Part shown: positions 1-9,442 of the stretch, piece after piece
Numbering within the stretch: position 1 is the first letter of the stretch
Layout of the letters: each line of letters starts with the position of its first letter
DNA from: a virus
IMG/VR virus record: IMGVR_UViG_3300027987_000382
Coordinates: 62,001 to 126,000 of that record
DNA length: 64,000 nucleotides
Direction: 5' to 3' (one strand)
Position numbers and translations under genes: made by a program
Notes under the pieces: generated by a model
Databases searched by the model: none
The model's input: the letters and a program-made list of their open reading frames with translations, nothing else
Told to the model about the DNA's origin: nothing

Positions 1-45
1 TACGAAACTACCAGCTCGGAAGCTGGAAACGAGCACTTGGAAGGT

Positions 46-291
46 ATGATCCATGTCAGACCGGAGCCACCAAAGAACCTTGAAGATCCTGAGGTTCCTG
101 ATCATGTATTAACGATCGACCTAGTTACAGTCGATATTAGTCCTGATCCCAAGCCGCGAGGTATGAAAGGCTGGAATCGGTTAAAGGGCAAAACGGCCCA
201 TTGGGATAATGCTGATTGGAAAATCGCTGAAGTCCAACCAATTGAAAACGGAGATTCTTGCTTTGTCTGGATTGAAAGATTGTCGCCATGA
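46..291 (+). CDS. Hypothetical protein, 81 aa
   Basis: Small soluble protein with no family I recognise. I take the ATG at 46; a TTG three codons upstream (37) is also in frame. The stop overlaps the ATG of the next gene by four bases (ATGA at 288-291), so the two are probably translationally coupled. The N-terminal half is rich in Pro, Glu and Asp; the rest has a Lys/Trp-rich centre and ends in a short beta-like stretch. Confidence 0.55.
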   Translation: MIHVRPEPPKNLEDPEVPDHVLTIDLVTVDISPDPKPRGMKGWNRLKGKTAHWDNADWKIAEVQPIENGDSCFVWIERLSP

Positions 292-1214
292 AACGCAACA
301 AAGGCTTCCCCTACCGGGAGAAGAAAAAGCAAAAATCGAAGCTGCCTGAGGACCGGCGTCCTCATATCTCCGTCCGTATGCCCTTGCGTGGGTGGGTCCG
401 AAGAGAAGAACTTGAAGAGGCAACTGGCGATGTAGGCTTCTATATCCCAAGCCTGAAATACATCGAAGACAGTGGCAGACCGAATTGGACTCGTCAAGAA
501 GCCCATACTCTCATCGATTCCTACGCCAATATCGCCTGGAAGGACAACCAGGAATTTCGCCGCAATATGGCAAAACTCGCCGGGCACTTCATGAGCTTGT
601 TCGACAAACAGAAAGGACTCTGTGCTCTCACCGATCTCCCACTACTCGGTGCACCGGGCATGAAGCATTACGGAATTGGGATCGACTTGCTGCATAAAAA
701 GCGTGGGCCAGTGAAGGGCAATATTCGCCTTGTATCATGCCCACTCGCAGTCATGCGATACCGCTATCCGCAATATGCGACACAATCCGTGGCTTTGCCG
801 AATCGCAAGCACTACCCGAACTTCGACATCACGTATGCGATCGCCCACACCATTTATTGGTACATCGACCGTAAGGTGCCGTTCAAGAACTTGCCAATCA
901 GAGTCGAATTCCCGCCAGAAAGCGATCAACGGCCGTCGTCACGCTACGACACCAGCAAGGGAATGATCAAATTCCTGTGGGTCTACGCCGATCCGTCGTT
1001 ATCGACGTATAATGACCTGAAAATCTCGCAGGATTCATTTTTCAGAGTCTATCTTGATGGAGCAGACCTACGACTCGAAGGCACCGACAAGATCGTGGAG
1101 CGGCATATTCCGTTGACAGATCCAAGCTTTGACATCGAGAAAGAGATTTGTGACGCTGTGAAATTATGCTTCAGGCGAGGGCTGCACATCAAATTCCGCA
1201 AATCTTCATACTAA
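288..1214 (+). CDS. Protein with degenerate HNH-like motif, 308 aa
   Basis: Not assigned to a named family. Around residues 108-150 it carries C-A-L-T-D-L-P-L, then G-I-D-L-L-H-K-K-R-G, then G-N-I-R-L-V. This is the layout of the phage HNH-like module whose usual form is C-x-LTG-x-PL / S-x-DRI-x-S / GN-x-x-x-V. The DRIDS block is altered to DLLHK, so nuclease activity is doubtful. The rest is basic and rich in Tyr and Pro. It is coupled to the preceding small gene by an ATGA overlap. It could be a decayed homing-type nuclease or a DNA-binding derivative; the family call is inference. Confidence 0.6.
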   Translation: MKRNKGFPYREKKKQKSKLPEDRRPHISVRMPLRGWVRREELEEATGDVGFYIPSLKYIEDSGRPNWTRQEAHTLIDSYANIAWKDNQEFRRNMAKLAGHFMSLFDKQKGLCALTDLPLLGAPGMKHYGIGIDLLHKKRGPVKGNIRLVSCPLAVMRYRYPQYATQSVALPNRKHYPNFDITYAIAHTIYWYIDRKVPFKNLPIRVEFPPESDQRPSSRYDTSKGMIKFLWVYADPSLSTYNDLKISQDSFFRVYLDGADLRLEGTDKIVERHIPLTDPSFDIEKEICDAVKLCFRRGLHIKFRKSSY

Positions 1215-1246
1215 TCCCCAGCAAAAGATACGCTGGAGGATTCGAA

Positions 1247-1795
1247 ATGTTCAACGCCGTACTTCTTTCACTCAGCGATGGTCAGTCGTATGAGAATGTC
1301 CAGGTCTGTGAAGACGGAGACATGGACAAATACGGTATTCCGAAGATTTTCGAAGAATGGACCGGCTGTTTCTTCGCTGACGGAAAATGCATCGTAGTGC
1401 ACCACTGGAAGATCAAAGTCATCCAGATCGACAAGCTACAGCGGAGCGGGAAGGGTTCTTTGTACACAGAACGTCTCGTGCTTGATGGCGACATTCTGTA
1501 TGCTCCGGCTACGATTATCTCGCACGAGGTCTGTCATACGTTAGGAGTCCCACACTTCTTCGTAAAGCGTGGTGGAATTGCCGGACAACTGACGTGGTCA
1601 TGCCCGCACGGCACATTCATCACTCACGACACGAACGTTGTGAGTATCATTGTCAATGATCCAAGACCAAAAGGCATCACAAGAGCACACCAGCCAGGAG
1701 TCGATTCTATCACACCGACTCAGGTAATTCGAGCTGCAAATGCTCCAGAGACTGTTCATGGGAAATTGGCTCCTCGAAAATCGAGATTCTCATGA
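1247..1795 (+). CDS. Hypothetical protein with HExxHxxGxxH motif, 182 aa
   Basis: Start chosen at the ATG at 1247 because GGAGGA lies at 1235-1240; upstream in-frame codons overlap the previous gene. Residues 93-103 read H-E-V-C-H-T-L-G-V-P-H, an exact match to the HExxHxxGxxH zinc site of metzincin proteases. No Met-turn methionine follows: there is no Met after the motif in the remaining ~80 residues. Either this is a divergent peptidase or the match is chance. No signal peptide or membrane segment. The stop overlaps the next ATG (ATGA, 1792-1795). Confidence 0.6.
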   Translation: MFNAVLLSLSDGQSYENVQVCEDGDMDKYGIPKIFEEWTGCFFADGKCIVVHHWKIKVIQIDKLQRSGKGSLYTERLVLDGDILYAPATIISHEVCHTLGVPHFFVKRGGIAGQLTWSCPHGTFITHDTNVVSIIVNDPRPKGITRAHQPGVDSITPTQVIRAANAPETVHGKLAPRKSRFS

Positions 1796-2139
1796 AACTT
1801 GGCCAAATAGCCGAGAACTACGAAGGTCTCGAGGACGCTGATGAATTTGGCGATACCGGATTCCCTGATGTATGGGAATTGGACGAGACACTGAAGGCCG
1901 TTATTAGAAGCGGCAAGATGGTTTCTGCGGAGCCGGTTGGTGATTCTTGGAGCGACGATCATATCCCTTGTATTCAAGCTCGTATCAACATGGTCGACGA
2001 GTATGGTGAGACATGGGAAATTGAAGTGACGTTGATGTGGTGCGGCCAAAACATCGTTGGTGGCCTACACTATTGTCCGAACAATCCAAAACTTCTATCG
2101 GACATTCACGACCATCTCATGTATTCAGTCAACGACTGA
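1792..2139 (+). CDS. Hypothetical acidic protein, 115 aa
   Basis: Acidic small protein (many Asp/Glu, few Lys) beginning M-K-L-G-Q-I-A. It overlaps the previous stop by four bases. No motif recognised. The acidic N-terminal half followed by a beta-rich C-terminal half would fit a small accessory or DNA-mimic-like protein, but nothing proves this. Confidence 0.55.
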   Translation: MKLGQIAENYEGLEDADEFGDTGFPDVWELDETLKAVIRSGKMVSAEPVGDSWSDDHIPCIQARINMVDEYGETWEIEVTLMWCGQNIVGGLHYCPNNPKLLSDIHDHLMYSVND

Positions 2140-2218
2140 TTTGCGGTTGAGTGCGAAGGCTGCAGCTGTATTGTAGTCGCGGAGACTCCGCCCGCAGCCC
2201 TGGCACGGAAGAGACGGA

Positions 2219-4042
2219 ATGGCAACAGAACTTGAACAGGCTCCTGTACTGCGACCGCCAGTACGCTTCAATCCAGACAAAATCGATGATCATTTCCCAA
2301 TGCTCTCGTACCGAGAGGGCCAGCGGGCGGCAATCGAATTCGCCGTCAACGCCTTCAATTCTGGGAAAAGAATCGTAATCATCGAAGCCCCGACCGGCAG
2401 TGGCAAGTCTGCTGTAGCCATGACCCTTGCCGATATGGTAAATGACGCTTACTATCTAACGATCACCAAAATCCTTCAAGACCAGTTGAGCGGCGATTTT
2501 GGCGAAGAGTCAAGCTACCACGACCCGGTGATCGAGTTGAAAGGCCGAAACGCCTACCCGTGCACTTTCTGGAGCAGATACGGTAAGAGTTACGTCACCA
2601 AGAAGTTGTGGTCACAATCCGAGCTTGACGACATGATCGACAAGCACGGTAATTGTGCTGACGGATTCTGCCGAACGAAATGGAATCAAGAACCTGGCAA
2701 GAAGAAAATCCGGAAGCACAAATGTGACAAGTGCTTTCAGACTCGCGAGGAAGACCAAGCTCAATCTTGGAAGGTGAAACTCCCGGCGGGTTCATTGGAT
2801 CATCTGCCGCCTGGGTTCGAGTACAGCACATGCCCGTACTATGAGCAGGTCTTCAAGGCGATCGCTAATCGCAAATGCGTAATGAATTTCTCAAGCTTTC
2901 TGTTCCAGACTTCATTGACACCGCGATTTGACGTTCCTCGTAATCTGATGGTGATCGACGAGTGTCACAACGTCGAGCCAATTCTTCTCGATTTCGTTTC
3001 GTTGACAATCAACGATATGCAGTTGCAGGAACACGGGATTTTTATCCCAGAACTCGATTCGGCCGACGCGTATGCGATTTTCTTTCAAGATGCGAAGATC
3101 GAGCAGACTATCATGGAGGTTATCAAGCAGGCCCAGGTCGATGAGAAGAATAAGCTTGTGGACGAATTGTCTCGAACTCTGAAGAAGTACGAGATGTTCA
3201 TGAAGCATGTCACCACGACGGGAGCTGAATGGGTCGTCGAGTATGAGGAGAAGAATGATGGGAAAGGTGGGATTTCTCACCGATCCGTTACTTTGCGGCC
3301 TGTCTATGCGATGAGCTTCCCAGAGGAGCTTCTGTTCAAGTATGCCGACAAGGTTCTGATGTTGAGTGCGACCGTGCTCGATGTTGGCGTTATGTGTCGA
3401 TCGTTGGGTATCGATCGAGACGAGGTCGCGGCATTCAGAATGAAGAACAGGTTCCCGGTTGAAAACAGGCCGATTTATCTAGATCGTGTCGCCAAGATGA
3501 CTGGTGGCAAGGATAAGATGGGCGAGTGGATGCCAAAGGTCATCAAACGTGTCGACGAAATCGTGTCTGCTCATCCTGACGAGAAGGGGATCATTCACAC
3601 GCACAATTTCGCGATTATGGACAACATTCTGACGAAGTGTAGTCCGTCTACGAAGGCGAGATTATGCAACCAGCGTGACTTCCGCGACAAGGCTGAGATG
3701 CTTGAGTTTCATTCGCGGAATCCTGGTAATGTACTTATTGCCCCTGCGATGCATGAGGGTATTGACCTTGTTGGTGATCTGAGTCGATTTCAGATTATTT
3801 GCAAGGTTCCGTATCCGAATTGCTTTGATAATGAGCAGTTGGCTCGGCGAGTTGAGATCGACCGAAAATACTATGATTGGTTGACGGCTCTCAAACTCGT
3901 TCAGTCGTACGGACGCAGCATCCGTAGCGTTGATGATTACGCCGTCACTTACATTCTAGATGAAGCGATTGACCGCTTTCTCAAGGTGACGAAAAAGATG
4001 CTGCCGGATTGGTTCTTGGAAGCTATTCAGGATGGCGACTAA
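2219..4042 (+). CDS. DinG/XPD-like superfamily 2 helicase
   Basis: ATP-dependent DNA helicase of the Rad3/XPD/DinG type, 607 aa. Walker A is A-P-T-G-S-G-K-S at residues 57-64, the DEAD-box variant is D-E-C-H at about 247-250, and motif VI is Q-S-Y-G-R-S-I-R-S from about 562. Between motifs I and II lie cysteines including C-A-D-G-F-C, C-D-K-C and a final S-T-C-P-Y-Y-E before the conserved N-F-S-S-F-L stretch. Position and the C-P-Y-Y signature resemble the 4Fe-4S domain of XPD/DinG, though the spacing is irregular. Probably acts in phage replication, recombination or repair; the SbcC-like gene lies just downstream. Start is the ATG at 2219 after a purine-rich stretch. Confidence 0.85.
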   Translation: MATELEQAPVLRPPVRFNPDKIDDHFPMLSYREGQRAAIEFAVNAFNSGKRIVIIEAPTGSGKSAVAMTLADMVNDAYYLTITKILQDQLSGDFGEESSYHDPVIELKGRNAYPCTFWSRYGKSYVTKKLWSQSELDDMIDKHGNCADGFCRTKWNQEPGKKKIRKHKCDKCFQTREEDQAQSWKVKLPAGSLDHLPPGFEYSTCPYYEQVFKAIANRKCVMNFSSFLFQTSLTPRFDVPRNLMVIDECHNVEPILLDFVSLTINDMQLQEHGIFIPELDSADAYAIFFQDAKIEQTIMEVIKQAQVDEKNKLVDELSRTLKKYEMFMKHVTTTGAEWVVEYEEKNDGKGGISHRSVTLRPVYAMSFPEELLFKYADKVLMLSATVLDVGVMCRSLGIDRDEVAAFRMKNRFPVENRPIYLDRVAKMTGGKDKMGEWMPKVIKRVDEIVSAHPDEKGIIHTHNFAIMDNILTKCSPSTKARLCNQRDFRDKAEMLEFHSRNPGNVLIAPAMHEGIDLVGDLSRFQIICKVPYPNCFDNEQLARRVEIDRKYYDWLTALKLVQSYGRSIRSVDDYAVTYILDEAIDRFLKVTKKMLPDWFLEAIQDGD

Positions 4043-4541
4043 TCTTCACATCCATGGTCTAATTCCTGGCTGTAGAGTCGCTCTTTTCGAAATAGCTGGC
4101 GAAGAGATAAAGTCCGAAATCTTCAACGAACGGGTCTTCTGGTGGACTATCACCAAGCAGATCGAATTCAAGGGTGACGCCCTGTTGCGTGTTCGCTGTG
4201 GTAGCGTCGCCCCTTTCTTGCCGTTCGAAAGCACGCTGGTAATCGACAACGACGAAATCTCCGTCTCTGCCGTGATGGTTCGAGACAGCGTCGTTATCAC
4301 CGACGAAGCTTTACCAGCGGCGTCGAATGAATTTTGTGCCGCAATGGTAATGTGGGCCAAAGAAGCGTTCCACTCCAAGGTCCATCTACAGCACAACGAC
4401 GTCGTGATAGACGGCGTTGGTATTATAAGGTGTCAGCTTGGCGTGGTGCTAGCCATTAATCAGGCCGGTGCTCAAGTACGATACCTGTGGGAAGACCCAG
4501 CCCTCTTCGATTTGATACTGGAAGCTTTCAATGTCTCGTGA
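4032..4541 (+). CDS. Hypothetical protein, 169 aa
   Basis: Unrecognised soluble protein. Its ATG lies inside the last codons of the helicase gene (11-base overlap), and its own end overlaps the CxxCxxCC gene by 11 bases, so it belongs to the same transcription unit. The pattern of hydrophobic strands (for example A-L-L-R-V-R-C-G and S-T-L-V-I-D) suggests an all-beta or alpha/beta fold. No catalytic motif visible. Confidence 0.6.
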   Translation: MATNLHIHGLIPGCRVALFEIAGEEIKSEIFNERVFWWTITKQIEFKGDALLRVRCGSVAPFLPFESTLVIDNDEISVSAVMVRDSVVITDEALPAASNEFCAAMVMWAKEAFHSKVHLQHNDVVIDGVGIIRCQLGVVLAINQAGAQVRYLWEDPALFDLILEAFNVS

Positions 4542-5004
4542 ATGTGGTGAATGCCAACTCTGCTGCGTACTCATCGGAGTTGAAGAACTCGGGAAGTATC
4601 CACACCAAGCGTGTCAACATCAGTGCGAGACCGGCTGTGCGATCCACGAATCACGGCCGCGTGAGTGCCGTACGTATCAATGCCACTGGCGTTCAGACGA
4701 GACAATCCCAGAAGAATTGCGTCCCGATAAGCTGGGATGCATCGTCGACATCCATGACACGCCGATCGGGCTCGCTGTGGTCATTCATCAGCAGCGTCCG
4801 AACCAGTGGCAAGACAGACACATCGCAGAACTACTACAGCGTTTGGCCCATCACAACAAGTGTTGGATCTATGCTATATATGGCAACGACAGGCAAGCGA
4901 TCTTCCCAGAATGGGCCAAGCAGCAGCAGCGGAAATTTGACACGATGGCAGAATCTGGGTCGATACCCGAGATGTACGGACATATTGCACATCCAGACGA
5001 GTAA
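4531..5004 (+). CDS. CxxCxxCC (YkgJ-type) metal-binding protein
   Basis: Residues 5-12 read C-G-E-C-Q-L-C-C, the CxxCxxCC signature of the YkgJ-like zinc/iron-chelating family (PF03692). More cysteines follow in C-Q-H-Q-C-E-T-G-C and R-P-R-E-C-R-T-Y-Q-C, the usual second half of that family. 157 aa, cytoplasmic, no signal peptide. The biochemical role of the family is poorly defined; metal or Fe-S binding is the usual proposal. It sits directly before the recombination ATPase gene with a 5-base gap. Confidence 0.75.
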   Translation: MSRECGECQLCCVLIGVEELGKYPHQACQHQCETGCAIHESRPRECRTYQCHWRSDETIPEELRPDKLGCIVDIHDTPIGLAVVIHQQRPNQWQDRHIAELLQRLAHHNKCWIYAIYGNDRQAIFPEWAKQQQRKFDTMAESGSIPEMYGHIAHPDE

Positions 5005-5009
5005 AGGTA

Positions 5010-6839
5010 ATGCTTGAACTGAAATCAGTCGCCTGGCGAAATTTCATGTCGTACGGCGACTACGAAACAGCTCTACCACTCGATTCACTTGGTCAGTGCT
5101 TAATCACTGGTGAGGTCGTCGACAACGATAAGTCCATATTCGATACAAGCTCCGATTTCCAGATTGCCAAATCAAACGGTGCTGGAAAATCGACCATCGT
5201 CAACGTGATTCAGTGGGTCTTATTCGGCAGGACAATGCATTCAGGCAGTCCTGGGGACAAAGTCGTCAATTACTTCACAGGGAAGGACTGTGTCGCCACC
5301 CTTGAATTCAAGAACGGCGATTTCATTACCAGAACCAGGAAGTCCGGCGGCCACAACGAGCTACACTTCGTCAAGGACGGTAACGAATTCAACCTGACGA
5401 GCGATACTCTGTCGACGCAGAAGAATCAGCAGAAGCAGCTCAACCGCGAGTTTGGTCTCGATTGGGAGCTTTTCTGCGGCTCCGTTTTCTTCAACCAGTA
5501 CGGCAAGCCATGGATGGAAATGGCTGAGCCAACCAGGAAGAAGGCAATCGAACGAGCACTTCACGTCGATCGATTCACCTATTACGCCAAGAACGCGAAG
5601 GGCAAATGCGAGGCACTGGACCGAAGCGTTGAAACTAAGCGGGAGCGTATTAGCACACTCTCGAGCAACATCACTCGTTACGAGGCTGATATCGAGAGAC
5701 TTATCGCGGCATCACAGAATTACGGAGCCGATCGTGACAGACGGATCACGGAAGCACTCCAGCAAGCAGTCGAGGAGAAGAAAAAGCGGGACGAGATCGA
5801 AAAGCCTGACCTTACGCAGCTGCAGGCGAAGTGGGACGTGGTCAAGAAAGTCGAACAGCAAATCGCGGCCAAAAGGGAAGCCCTCAACTCACTGACCAGA
5901 GTGATCGCCGAACTCGATGGTACAGTTAGTTCGCTCAAGAAGAAAATCAAGACTTGGGAAGACAAGACAGGTGAGATGTGCAATACCTGCGAACAGGAAG
6001 TTCCAGCAACTCATACAGCCGCCAAGATCGATCCAATCCAGAATCAACTGACTGAAGAAACTGAGAAGATAGAGGCCCAGCGGGCGGAGCTGGAGAAACT
6101 TCGCAACACCATCAAGACGGCCGAAACTCAGCTGGAACAACGTAAACCGAAGATGACAATGCGGGCTGCCAAGGACCTACATGAATCGTGGAATCGACAT
6201 GATAAAGCAATGAAGCGTCTGAAATCAGACGCTGAGAAGATTCAAAACGAAAAGAATCCTCACGAAGTGTCGATTAACAATACCCGCGAGACGATTTCGA
6301 AGGCAAGAAAGGAGATCGACAAGGTCGATAAGGAGATCGAACAAGAGACCTTCCTAAATCGCCACTATGCCTACATCTACAAAGCGTACAATGACCGCAC
6401 CAAGATCAAGAGTTTCGTTTTCCAGGATCACGTCCCGTTCATCAACAGTAGGCTCCGCCATTACCTCGACGTATTTGGACTTGATGTTCAGATAGAATTA
6501 ACTCCTGCACTCGGAATTTCGAGCAACATGTGGGGGTATGAGTTCGAGTCTGGTGGTGAGCGGAAGCGAACAGACGTCGCTTTCATGCTCGCGATGTTCG
6601 ATTTCCACGAGCAGATGTACGGTCGCCAGTGCAATCTACTTGTCCTGGATGAAGTGGATGGCCGCCTTGATGATGACGGCATCGATTCGCTGATCAACAT
6701 CATCAAGAACGATCTGGCACCGAAGGTCGAGACGATCCTTATCATCTCGCACCGAAACCTAATGCACGACACTTTCCCAAGAGAGCTGAAAGTGATCAGG
6801 ACCGATCGGTTCTCACAAATCCTCATGGATGCAGCGTGA
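5010..6839 (+). CDS. SbcC/Rad50-like recombination ATPase (T4 gp46 type)
   Basis: ABC-type SMC-family ATPase, 609 aa, close in length to T4 gp46. Walker A G-A-G-K-S-T is at residues 57-62 and the signature E-S-G-G-E is at 513-517. Walker B runs L-L-V-L-D-E-V-D with catalytic D547-E548. Residues ~190-450 are coiled coil split by C-N-T-C at 324-327, the zinc-hook position. Family role: with an Mre11/gp47 nuclease it resects double-strand ends for recombination-dependent replication. No gp47-like gene is in this window; it may lie elsewhere. The stop overlaps the GTG of the next gene (GTGA). Confidence 0.9.
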   Translation: MLELKSVAWRNFMSYGDYETALPLDSLGQCLITGEVVDNDKSIFDTSSDFQIAKSNGAGKSTIVNVIQWVLFGRTMHSGSPGDKVVNYFTGKDCVATLEFKNGDFITRTRKSGGHNELHFVKDGNEFNLTSDTLSTQKNQQKQLNREFGLDWELFCGSVFFNQYGKPWMEMAEPTRKKAIERALHVDRFTYYAKNAKGKCEALDRSVETKRERISTLSSNITRYEADIERLIAASQNYGADRDRRITEALQQAVEEKKKRDEIEKPDLTQLQAKWDVVKKVEQQIAAKREALNSLTRVIAELDGTVSSLKKKIKTWEDKTGEMCNTCEQEVPATHTAAKIDPIQNQLTEETEKIEAQRAELEKLRNTIKTAETQLEQRKPKMTMRAAKDLHESWNRHDKAMKRLKSDAEKIQNEKNPHEVSINNTRETISKARKEIDKVDKEIEQETFLNRHYAYIYKAYNDRTKIKSFVFQDHVPFINSRLRHYLDVFGLDVQIELTPALGISSNMWGYEFESGGERKRTDVAFMLAMFDFHEQMYGRQCNLLVLDEVDGRLDDDGIDSLINIIKNDLAPKVETILIISHRNLMHDTFPRELKVIRTDRFSQILMDAA

Positions 6840-7600
6840 AGGTTCTTGTTGCGTCAGCCCACCTTCGCACTTCTCGCGGAAAGCTTTGGCGTGATCTTCA
6901 GTGGAAGTTCCTGAGCGAGAATGCCGACGTCGATTTCGATTACGCCGTCGTAGCCAATGGGACGAGTCCTCAGCTTTATGAGAACGCCAAGTTCGTTCTC
7001 CCTATGACGGACGCGACTCATCTTGCTTGTATCCGCGAAATCCTCGGTTTGTTCAGGGAGCATGAACGGTATACTCACCTGCTCTTGTTGGACAGTGACG
7101 CGTGGCCGGTTCGCCCGTGGTTTGAGATTTTGGACAGCCTGTTAGCGAGGTTCGATAATGTCTACGCGGCTCCCATGCGGGCGGAGAACTATGATGATTT
7201 CCCTCATCCTTCGGCTGTTCTCATGGCACGCAACGTTGTGGAGTGGGCTGATTTTGGTGGCAGTAATAAGTACTATAATTTATTGGGTCAGTCTGTCAAT
7301 GATGTCGGTTGTGGGATGGATCAAGGGAAGAGGTCGGGCCGTCTTTGGCTTCCTCTGATGAAAACTAACATGTGGTCGCCACACCCGTTGTTCGCATCAA
7401 TCTACGGCGATTTGTTCTATCATCATGGGGCTGGGTCGAGAGAGCCTGGGATTCGGTTGGCAGGGCTTGGAGTTTACGACCACATTCTGAAGCGGCAGGA
7501 CCACAGGAAAATATACAATAGAGTTACCAGAGAGCTGAAGCGAGACCCTGATGGCTTCATTGGAAGATTGCGTGGTCTAGATGGATTCCAGAACAGTTGA
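6836..7600 (+). CDS. GT-A-like glycosyltransferase, putative
   Basis: 254 aa, starting at a GTG that overlaps the previous stop (GTGA). Residues ~80-90 contain L-L-L-L-D-S-D-A-W-P, a DxD-type metal and nucleotide-sugar site after a hydrophobic strand. Further on are G-C-G-M-D-Q-G and F-Y-H-H-G-A-G-S-R, a pattern seen in small GT-A-like phage proteins. No membrane segment. It begins the glycan theme of this genome but sits among recombination and unknown genes. Sugar donor and acceptor cannot be read. Confidence 0.55.
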   Translation: MKVLVASAHLRTSRGKLWRDLQWKFLSENADVDFDYAVVANGTSPQLYENAKFVLPMTDATHLACIREILGLFREHERYTHLLLLDSDAWPVRPWFEILDSLLARFDNVYAAPMRAENYDDFPHPSAVLMARNVVEWADFGGSNKYYNLLGQSVNDVGCGMDQGKRSGRLWLPLMKTNMWSPHPLFASIYGDLFYHHGAGSREPGIRLAGLGVYDHILKRQDHRKIYNRVTRELKRDPDGFIGRLRGLDGFQNS

Positions 7601-8129
7601 CACTCTGAAGCATGTGTCGAACACCGAAGTGATTCGGCGTTTGCTGATTAAGTATTTTGTCGACAAGGGATTCTTCGAGAGCTTCGACCGTCAACTCTAT
7701 CCTGCCGCTATGCAGGACCTCCCGTTCGTGGTTCCGGCTCTGGCCAGCAAAATTGAGGTTGTCCCCCACGCAGAAAACATCGATACGGCACTCGGCAAGG
7801 CCGTGATTGGATGGAACCTGTTCTGCCTTGGTAATCAGAGGATGTATCTCGGCGAGACACATCACAACAATCTGCAGGATTTGGCGAGGCAGATTAAGAG
7901 CGGCATGATTATGCCGGAAGGGACACAATCGTCAGCACGTCGCCAAACGACTCCGCGAAGAGTGGTTGCTTTCTTGACGCGGGTGCTTGGCGACCATCAG
8001 GCTGGCTACGTGGATCTTGCTCCGATCACTAGGCCGGTTTCCCAGCCGGGCGATGTCTACGGTGCCCGTCGCAATGCGATGAGTGGTATGCCGCAGCAGT
8101 TCTTCACCCGGTCTGGTTACGGCACCTAG
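7581..8129 (+). CDS. Hypothetical protein, 182 aa
   Basis: Unrecognised. It overlaps the preceding gene by 20 bases. The first two-thirds looks globular alpha/beta; the C-terminal tail is basic and Gly/Ser/Gln-rich, ending R-S-G-Y-G-T. It converges on the next gene, with the two stops overlapping by four bases. No motif assignable. Confidence 0.55.
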   Translation: MDSRTVDTLKHVSNTEVIRRLLIKYFVDKGFFESFDRQLYPAAMQDLPFVVPALASKIEVVPHAENIDTALGKAVIGWNLFCLGNQRMYLGETHHNNLQDLARQIKSGMIMPEGTQSSARRQTTPRRVVAFLTRVLGDHQAGYVDLAPITRPVSQPGDVYGARRNAMSGMPQQFFTRSGYGT

Positions 8130-9442
8130 TTCTTGGGCACCAGTCCGTGGGCGAGGCACACGGTCCTGATGTTCTCCATGTAGATGTTCACTGACCGGGT
8201 CGTAATCCCGAGAAACATCGCGATGTGATTCTTCTTCGGTCGGTCGTCACCAAATCGTTCTGAAAACTCGTCGTAGACATCGCCGATGCCGCATTGGATG
8301 TCGAAGATCTTTTGACAGTCACCTTCTGGCAGCGACTCTCGTACAGCGATCATCACGTCCGTGGCATCGATTGTTGCGATGTGATCGTCCTGGTCCATTT
8401 TCTGTGCTCCAACGGTCCTGAACGAGAGCTGGCTGATCGTGAAGCTGTCACTTTCATCATCGCTCCCGCTCTTGGTGTGGTTATCGAGAACCAGGACGTG
8501 TTCCGGCTTGGAGACGTACGCTTCTAGGTCTCCGGCATCCGCGTTTTCAACGACCTGAATCTCTGACGGATTGCAGAGGACTTCAATCCCAAGTCCTGTT
8601 GCTTTCTTCCGCAATACGGCAAGCTCGGCCGTGAGTTCAGGCGGTGTGAGGAGACCGACAACGTTGATGGTGTATCGTCCATTGGACGGGTTGTCAACGT
8701 GCGAGTAGTTGAAGTCACATTTGAGGCGTGACAGCTGACCGATGATCTCTTCCGTGATCACCTTGTCGGCACGTCCGACGATTTTCTGTGGCTCCTTGCG
8801 GTGCTCTTTTCGGACGTTCTCTGCAAGTTGCTGGCGGAAGTAGTTCCAGACGAATTCGCCGAAGAATTTGACGAGCTGGGTGTCGTCATTGATGATGTCG
8901 TTCGGGTTTTCGTACTTCTTCTCGCCTGGAATCCAGTCGATGGGCGATTCGCACTTTGGTGCTCGCTTCGTCTGGTCGAAGTATTTGTAGCTGTCCTGGA
9001 AGACGTCGAAGGTGACGTAGCTGCCGACTTCGAGGTCGGTGTCACCGGCGTCTGTCACGCGGACTTGCTTACAGTTGGGGCATTTGTCCGCTTGGCGGTT
9101 GATCTCGCGTGGGACGCCCTGTTGCGTGATCCAGGTGTCGGAGCCGCAAGCTCGGCAGTGGAAGGTGTACTTGCGGTGGTAGAATAGCTCGACGGTCCCC
9201 TTCCAGACCGCGATTTGGTACTCGATGTCGCCGCACTTCTTGTCGCTGGCGTAGTCGGCACCGATTGTGTTACCAAGCTCTTCGATGACACCTGCTCGGT
9301 GTCTGGCCATTCCAGGATGGGTGGCGACGTACTCCACGATGCTTTCGACGTGGAGCTTTTCATCTTCGGTCAGGTTCGCCATCGTTACATTGGCGAGTGA
9401 ACCCCTGAGATAGAGTTCGGGCATTTGGCGTACGAGGGCCAT
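8126..9442 (-). CDS. Zinc-ribbon protein with C-terminal HTH, 438 aa
   Basis: Start set at the ATG at 9442 because on the minus strand it follows GGAGGAATTC, a strong ribosome site; a GTG 14 codons upstream is also open. A four-cysteine zinc ribbon (C-R-A-C-G ... C-P-N-C) lies in the first third. The last ~60 residues contain I-A-M-F-L-G-I-T-T-R-S-V-N-I-Y, which looks like a helix-turn-helix followed by a final helix. It diverges from the gp55-like sigma gene. A regulator or transcription-associated protein is a fair inference; the exact family is unknown to me. Confidence 0.6.
   Translation of the reverse strand: MALVRQMPELYLRGSLANVTMANLTEDEKLHVESIVEYVATHPGMARHRAGVIEELGNTIGADYASDKKCGDIEYQIAVWKGTVELFYHRKYTFHCRACGSDTWITQQGVPREINRQADKCPNCKQVRVTDAGDTDLEVGSYVTFDVFQDSYKYFDQTKRAPKCESPIDWIPGEKKYENPNDIINDDTQLVKFFGEFVWNYFRQQLAENVRKEHRKEPQKIVGRADKVITEEIIGQLSRLKCDFNYSHVDNPSNGRYTINVVGLLTPPELTAELAVLRKKATGLGIEVLCNPSEIQVVENADAGDLEAYVSKPEHVLVLDNHTKSGSDDESDSFTISQLSFRTVGAQKMDQDDHIATIDATDVMIAVRESLPEGDCQKIFDIQCGIGDVYDEFSERFGDDRPKKNHIAMFLGITTRSVNIYMENIRTVCLAHGLVPKN

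Noticed and set aside
8294-9400. Plus-strand frames opposite the zinc-ribbon/HTH gene
   Set aside because: Compositional shadows of the minus-strand gene (Val/Leu-rich, no motifs).
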